Assembly: GCA_009692985.1 (NCBI GenBank) | Contig: SHYF01000062.1 | Coordinates: forward strand, 1 to 8,680 | Length of the DNA: 8,680 nt | Origin: Dehalococcoidia bacterium | GTDB lineage: Bacteria; Chloroflexota; Dehalococcoidia; Lucifugimonadales; SHYF01 | Reading direction: 5' to 3' | In this document: piece after piece, positions 6,544 through 8,680 of the stretch | Numbering within the stretch: position 1 is the stretch's first letter | Layout: every line of letters starts with the position of its first letter | The notes under the pieces: model-generated | The model's input: the letters and a program-made list of their open reading frames with translations, nothing else | What the model was told of the DNA's origin: nothing | Databases searched by the model: none | Position numbers and translations under genes: made by a program

Positions 6544-6963
6544 GTGATCAGAATTACTGAGGAAATGCAGCGTCTTATCAACGACAATCTGGCCGACGGC
6601 TGCCCGTGCATGCTAGCCACCGCCTCTCCCACCGGGGAGCCGGGCATCAGCTTCCGAGGCAGCATGATGGTCCTGGATGAGCAATCCCTTGCCTATTGGG
6701 ACCGCACCCAGCGCGCCGGCCTGGAACACGTGGAGGCCAACCCCAAGGTGGTGATGATGTATCGCAACCCGAAGGAGCGCAGGTCGTGGAAGTTCCACGG
6801 CGAGGCAAAGGTCTACAAGGAAGGCCCCATCCGAGAGAAGGTAATGGCACGAGTGGTGAAACCGGAACTGGACAACGACCCGGAGCGCGAAGGATTTGCC
6901 GTTGTTATCAAGGTGAGTCGCATAACGACTCTGGGCGGCCAGGTAGTGCAGAAGCGGGACTAG
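6544..6963 (+). CDS. pyridoxamine 5'-phosphate oxidase-fold flavin/F420-binding protein
   Basis: This 139-residue single-domain split-barrel protein begins with the short helix ITEEMQRLINDN, then CPCMLATASPTGEPGISFRGS (20-40), the typical first strands of the family. LEHVEANPKVVMMYRNP (60-76) and SWKFHGEAKVY (81-91) follow. Members bind FMN, F420 or haem and catalyse varied redox reactions; many are general stress proteins. The substrate cannot be read from the sequence. I chose GTG 6544 because GGAGG (6534-6538) lies 5 nt upstream. A TTG at 6532 would put that site inside the gene and has only a weak gaagag before it. The gene has its own promoter and stands alone, convergent with the YkvA gene. 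Its TAG stop coincides with the left edge of repeat copy B. Confidence 0.87.
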   Translation: MIRITEEMQRLINDNLADGCPCMLATASPTGEPGISFRGSMMVLDEQSLAYWDRTQRAGLEHVEANPKVVMMYRNPKERRSWKFHGEAKVYKEGPIREKVMARVVKPELDNDPEREGFAVVIKVSRITTLGGQVVQKRD

Positions 6964-7128
6964 CAGCTGTTCCGAAAACACTCACCCCCTGGCCCCCTCT
7001 CCCGCCAAAGCGGGAGAGGGGGAGAAAAGGAAGCTGGGGGACACCCCCACAGTTCCCCCGCCAAGGGGGCTTCGCCCCCCTGGACTCCCCAGAGCCGAAT
7101 GTGCTGGTGTTTCTGCAAACAGGTGCTA
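6960..7128. repeat. G/C-hairpin intergenic repeat, copy B (diverged)
   Basis: It fills the whole gap between two convergent genes, from the TAG of the PNPOx-fold gene to the TAG (reverse) of the YkvA gene. It has a perfect 13-bp hairpin, CCCCCTCTCCCGC at 6993-7005 with 7010-7022 and loop caaa. Then come ggggg-aca-ccccc near 7036-7048, ccccc-gccaa-ggggg near 7054-7068, and ctggactcccc. The orientation is the same as copies A and C. The ctcag-ggcaggctccg module is missing, so this copy is shorter or more diverged. Its position suits a two-way terminator, but no T-run follows the stem. Confidence 0.7.
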
Positions 7129-7530
7129 GCCTCCGCGCTTGCGGGCCTCATCCAGCAACTCCGTGACCACGGCCCTGGGTGTGAACCGCACTATGGCTGC
7201 GACAACCAGGAGGACCAGCGCCACGTCATCCAGATACCCCAGGACAGGCAGGAAGTCAGGGATCAGGTCTATGGGCGATGCCAGGTAGGCTGCCATGAGA
7301 AATGGCAAAAGCTTTATCCAGCGTGGCACCCTGGGGTCCGTTACCACCAATTTCATGAACGCTAGCTTCTGGCGCAGCGAGAGCGCCGCGAAAGTGTGAT
7401 ATGGCTCACGCCTGGCCATGTATCTCGCTCCCAGGAAGAGGCCAACGCCGGCCAACGCCAGGAACGCCACGGCTAATAGCAACCAAAGCACCAGTGCCTT
7501 AGCAGGGTGATGAAGAAATCCTTCTACCAT
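7126..7530 (-). CDS. YkvA/DUF1232 membrane protein
   Basis: This 134-residue protein has one N-terminal hydrophobic helix (about 12-34) and the DUF1232 signature SPIDLIPDFLPVLGYLDD at 85-102, followed by a second hydrophobic stretch (about 103-115) and a charged tail ending KRGG. The family is widespread, and its biochemical role is not established. The start is uncertain. ATG at 7530 has AAGGGGG-type sequence 8 nt upstream, but both lie inside repeat copy C, and codons 1-11 (MVEGFLHHPAK) match the same stretch of copy A. GTG at 7491, with taagg 5 nt upstream, would start just outside the repeat and give 121 residues. A frame extension to GTG 7551 lies wholly in repeat sequence. It lies downstream of the TlpA gene on the same strand, across copy C. 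Confidence 0.8.
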   Translation of the reverse strand: MVEGFLHHPAKALVLWLLLAVAFLALAGVGLFLGARYMARREPYHTFAALSLRQKLAFMKLVVTDPRVPRWIKLLPFLMAAYLASPIDLIPDFLPVLGYLDDVALVLLVVAAIVRFTPRAVVTELLDEARKRGG

Positions 7531-7752
7531 CCCCCTAACCCCCTTTCCCACTGTGGCAGCCTTGTCTCAAAAGTCCTTGACCTCACCCCCTGTATCCCCC
7601 TCTCCGCATCGGAGAGGGGGAGTATTGAATCTGAGGGATACCCCCAGACCCCCAGCCCTTCGGCTTCCCCTTCGCTTCGCTCGAGGGCTTCGGCTCAGGA
7701 CAGGCTCCGGGGCTTCGCCCTTCTGGACTCCTCTTTCCCAGCAACTTGTTAG
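7498..7752. repeat. G/C-hairpin intergenic repeat, copy C (longest)
   Basis: This 255-bp copy runs from within the 5' end of the YkvA gene to the TAA (reverse) of the TlpA gene. It appears to carry two heads: accatccccctaacccc at 7526-7542 and a second ctcaccccctgtatccccc near 7582-7600. The second leads into a perfect 11-bp hairpin, CCCCCTCTCCG at 7596-7606 with 7610-7620 and loop cat. Then come agggatacccccagaccccc, an expanded cttcggcttc/cgcttcgctcg tract, ctcaggacaggctccg (7694-7709), and a ctggactcc tail ending gttag. Both ends align with copy A, and the middle is about 80 bp longer. Confidence 0.8.
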
Positions 7753-8318
7753 CCACCTTTCCCTTGCGCCAACAGCTCGTCAAGAATGGCTCCCAGCTTC
7801 TCCTGGGTCGCTGGCCCCACGAACTTCCGCACCAGCCGGCCATCGGGGTCAATAAAGAACTTCTCAGGAATGCCCCGCATGCTGTAGTCAATGGCTATCT
7901 TCCCATTGGCATCGAAACCGCTGGGGTACGAGATACTATATCGCTGCACAAACCCTCGAACCGCCTCTTCCTCATCCCAGATTGCAACGCCCACGAACTC
8001 CACTCCCTGGCCGGCGAACTGCCGGTAGGTGGAGACCAGCACCGGCGCTTCCTCTATGCATGGAGGACACCAGGAGCTCCAGAAGTCCACCATGACCCAC
8101 TTGCCTTTCAGGTCAGACAGCTCCAGGGCGGTGCCATCCAGAATAGGCAGGATAAACGGTGGGGCTGGCCGTTCCTTTACGGCTACCTCTCCAAAAACGT
8201 TCCTCACGAGCAGGCCGCCCGGGTTGCCTCCAGACTGGGCTAGCGCCCAAGCCATCAGCCCCAGCAACGCGGCCACAGGGACCAACGCTGCAAACAGGAA
8301 TATGACGCGCCGCCTCAT
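7749..8318 (-). CDS. TlpA/CcmG-like membrane-anchored thioredoxin
   Basis: This 189-residue protein has a basic N-terminus and one membrane anchor or uncleaved signal (about 5-28). A thioredoxin-fold domain outside the membrane follows (about 50-185). The redox motif is WCPPC at 83-87 (Cys84, Cys87), preceded by KGKWVMVDFWSS. The cis-proline loop is RGIPEKFFIDPDG (148-160, Pro151). TlpA, ResA and CcmG proteins reduce disulfides outside the membrane, and in cytochrome c maturation they reduce apocytochrome haem-binding cysteines. The ATG at 8318 overlaps the upstream gene's TGA (ATGA) and has GGAGGA 8 nt upstream, so translation is probably coupled. The CcmI-like neighbour supports a cytochrome c role, though TlpA-like proteins also act in other pathways. 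The stop TAA lies at the right edge of repeat copy C. Confidence 0.9.
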   Translation of the reverse strand: MRRRVIFLFAALVPVAALLGLMAWALAQSGGNPGGLLVRNVFGEVAVKERPAPPFILPILDGTALELSDLKGKWVMVDFWSSWCPPCIEEAPVLVSTYRQFAGQGVEFVGVAIWDEEEAVRGFVQRYSISYPSGFDANGKIAIDYSMRGIPEKFFIDPDGRLVRKFVGPATQEKLGAILDELLAQGKGG

Positions 8319-8629
8319 CGAGGCTCTCCTCCATTTCCGTGCGTGGCAGGCGCGTGAGCGATTTCCTCCTGCCAGGCGAGGCGAAGCAGTTGGGCCTTCA
8401 ATGTCGCGCGTTGCTCCTGGTATGACATCTCTTCCATGTCTCCGCTATGGAACCTGTCGTCCAGAGCGGCGATAGCCTGAACCAACGATGCCCTATCCTG
8501 GGCCGGGCTGCTGGCCATCACCGGTTGCGGCGTTCCCCCCTGGCGTAGCCCTATCGCCAGCAGGGTTGCCAGTGCCAGGAGAAGCGCCCCAGGCACCACA
8601 ATGGCCCATGACCGTGTGGGAAGGGCCAT
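8315..8629 (-). CDS. small CcmI/CcmH-like membrane protein
   Basis: This is a 104-residue protein with one transmembrane helix (about 9-28), a short linker, and a soluble helical part. The soluble part reads IAALDDRFHSGDMEEMSYQEQRATLKAQL (53-81), with the negative residues before a Tyr-x-x-x-Arg-x-x-x-Lys helix. This 'D-x-x-F-x-x-G-x-(I/M)-x-x-x-x-Y-x-x-x-R' pattern is common in short proteins of cytochrome c maturation clusters and resembles part of CcmI. It overlaps the thioredoxin gene by 4 bp, which points to a shared operon. The ATG at 8629 has only a weak upstream site, and the frame stays open to the window edge, so the true start could lie further up. The family call is tentative; membrane topology is clear. 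Confidence 0.65.
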   Translation of the reverse strand: MALPTRSWAIVVPGALLLALATLLAIGLRQGGTPQPVMASSPAQDRASLVQAIAALDDRFHSGDMEEMSYQEQRATLKAQLLRLAWQEEIAHAPATHGNGGEPR

Positions 8630-8643
8630 TCTTATTCGCCCCG

Positions 8644-8680
8644 CTAGAGATGGTTGAGGAAGACCATCCAGGATAATGTC
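8644..8680 (-). CDS. possible 3' end of an upstream gene (partial)
   Basis: On the minus strand one frame enters from the window edge and reads T-L-S-W-M-V-F-L-N-H-L then TAG at 8646-8644, 14 nt before the ATG of the CcmI-like gene. The hydrophobic, Trp-containing end would fit a membrane protein, such as a CcmF- or CcmC-like gene expected here. Twelve codons are too few to name it. Confidence 0.2.
   Translation of the reverse strand, partial: TLSWMVFLNHL

Overview
The window looks like a contig from an uncultured, fairly GC-rich bacterium. My best guess is the phylum Chloroflexota (Dehalococcoidia-like). The main reason is the intergenic DNA: G/C-run hairpin repeats with 'cttcgctcag...caggctccggggct...ccctctggact' modules, and a 'cattctgag...gaagaatctaag' inverted repeat, both of which I associate with that group. 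This assignment rests on pattern memory and is not proven. No rRNA, tRNA or CRISPR array was seen.

Layout. (1) 1-308 is a rearranged toxin-antitoxin junction. The minus strand holds a hicB-type antitoxin fragment without its N-terminus. It abuts what looks like the last few codons of a darT toxin gene on the plus strand. (2) 309-1364 (+) is an intact DarG-type DNA ADP-ribosyl glycohydrolase antitoxin with no DarT beside it. (3) 1524-3566 (+) is an EF-G-2-like translation factor whose P-loop lysine is replaced by leucine. (4) Repeat copy A follows, then a small YHS-domain protein (3762-3968, +). (5) On the minus strand a VOC-fold protein (6025-5639) leads into an alpha/beta-hydrolase membrane protein (5595-4045). 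The hydrolase is open in one frame for 516 codons except for two in-frame TAG codons, both in linkers between modules. (6) 6026-6543 is intergenic, with a nested inverted repeat, an 18-bp perfect palindrome and a good promoter. (7) 6544-6963 (+) is a pyridoxamine-phosphate-oxidase-fold protein, followed by repeat copy B. (8) On the minus strand, a small CcmI-like membrane protein (8629-8315) overlaps a TlpA/CcmG-type thioredoxin (8318-7749) by 4 bp. Repeat copy C and a YkvA/DUF1232 membrane protein (7530-7126) follow.

How the parts fit. The 8.3-8.7 kb end looks like the tail of a cytochrome c maturation operon. The VOC and hydrolase genes form a two-gene unit. The three related repeats (A, B, C) fill almost exactly the gaps between neighbouring genes. 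They start or end at stop codons, and copy C appears to supply the ribosome-binding site and first codons of the YkvA gene. The observations most worth checking are the double-amber hydrolase, the orphan DarG with a possible darT scar, and the EF-G-like protein that has lost its P-loop lysine.
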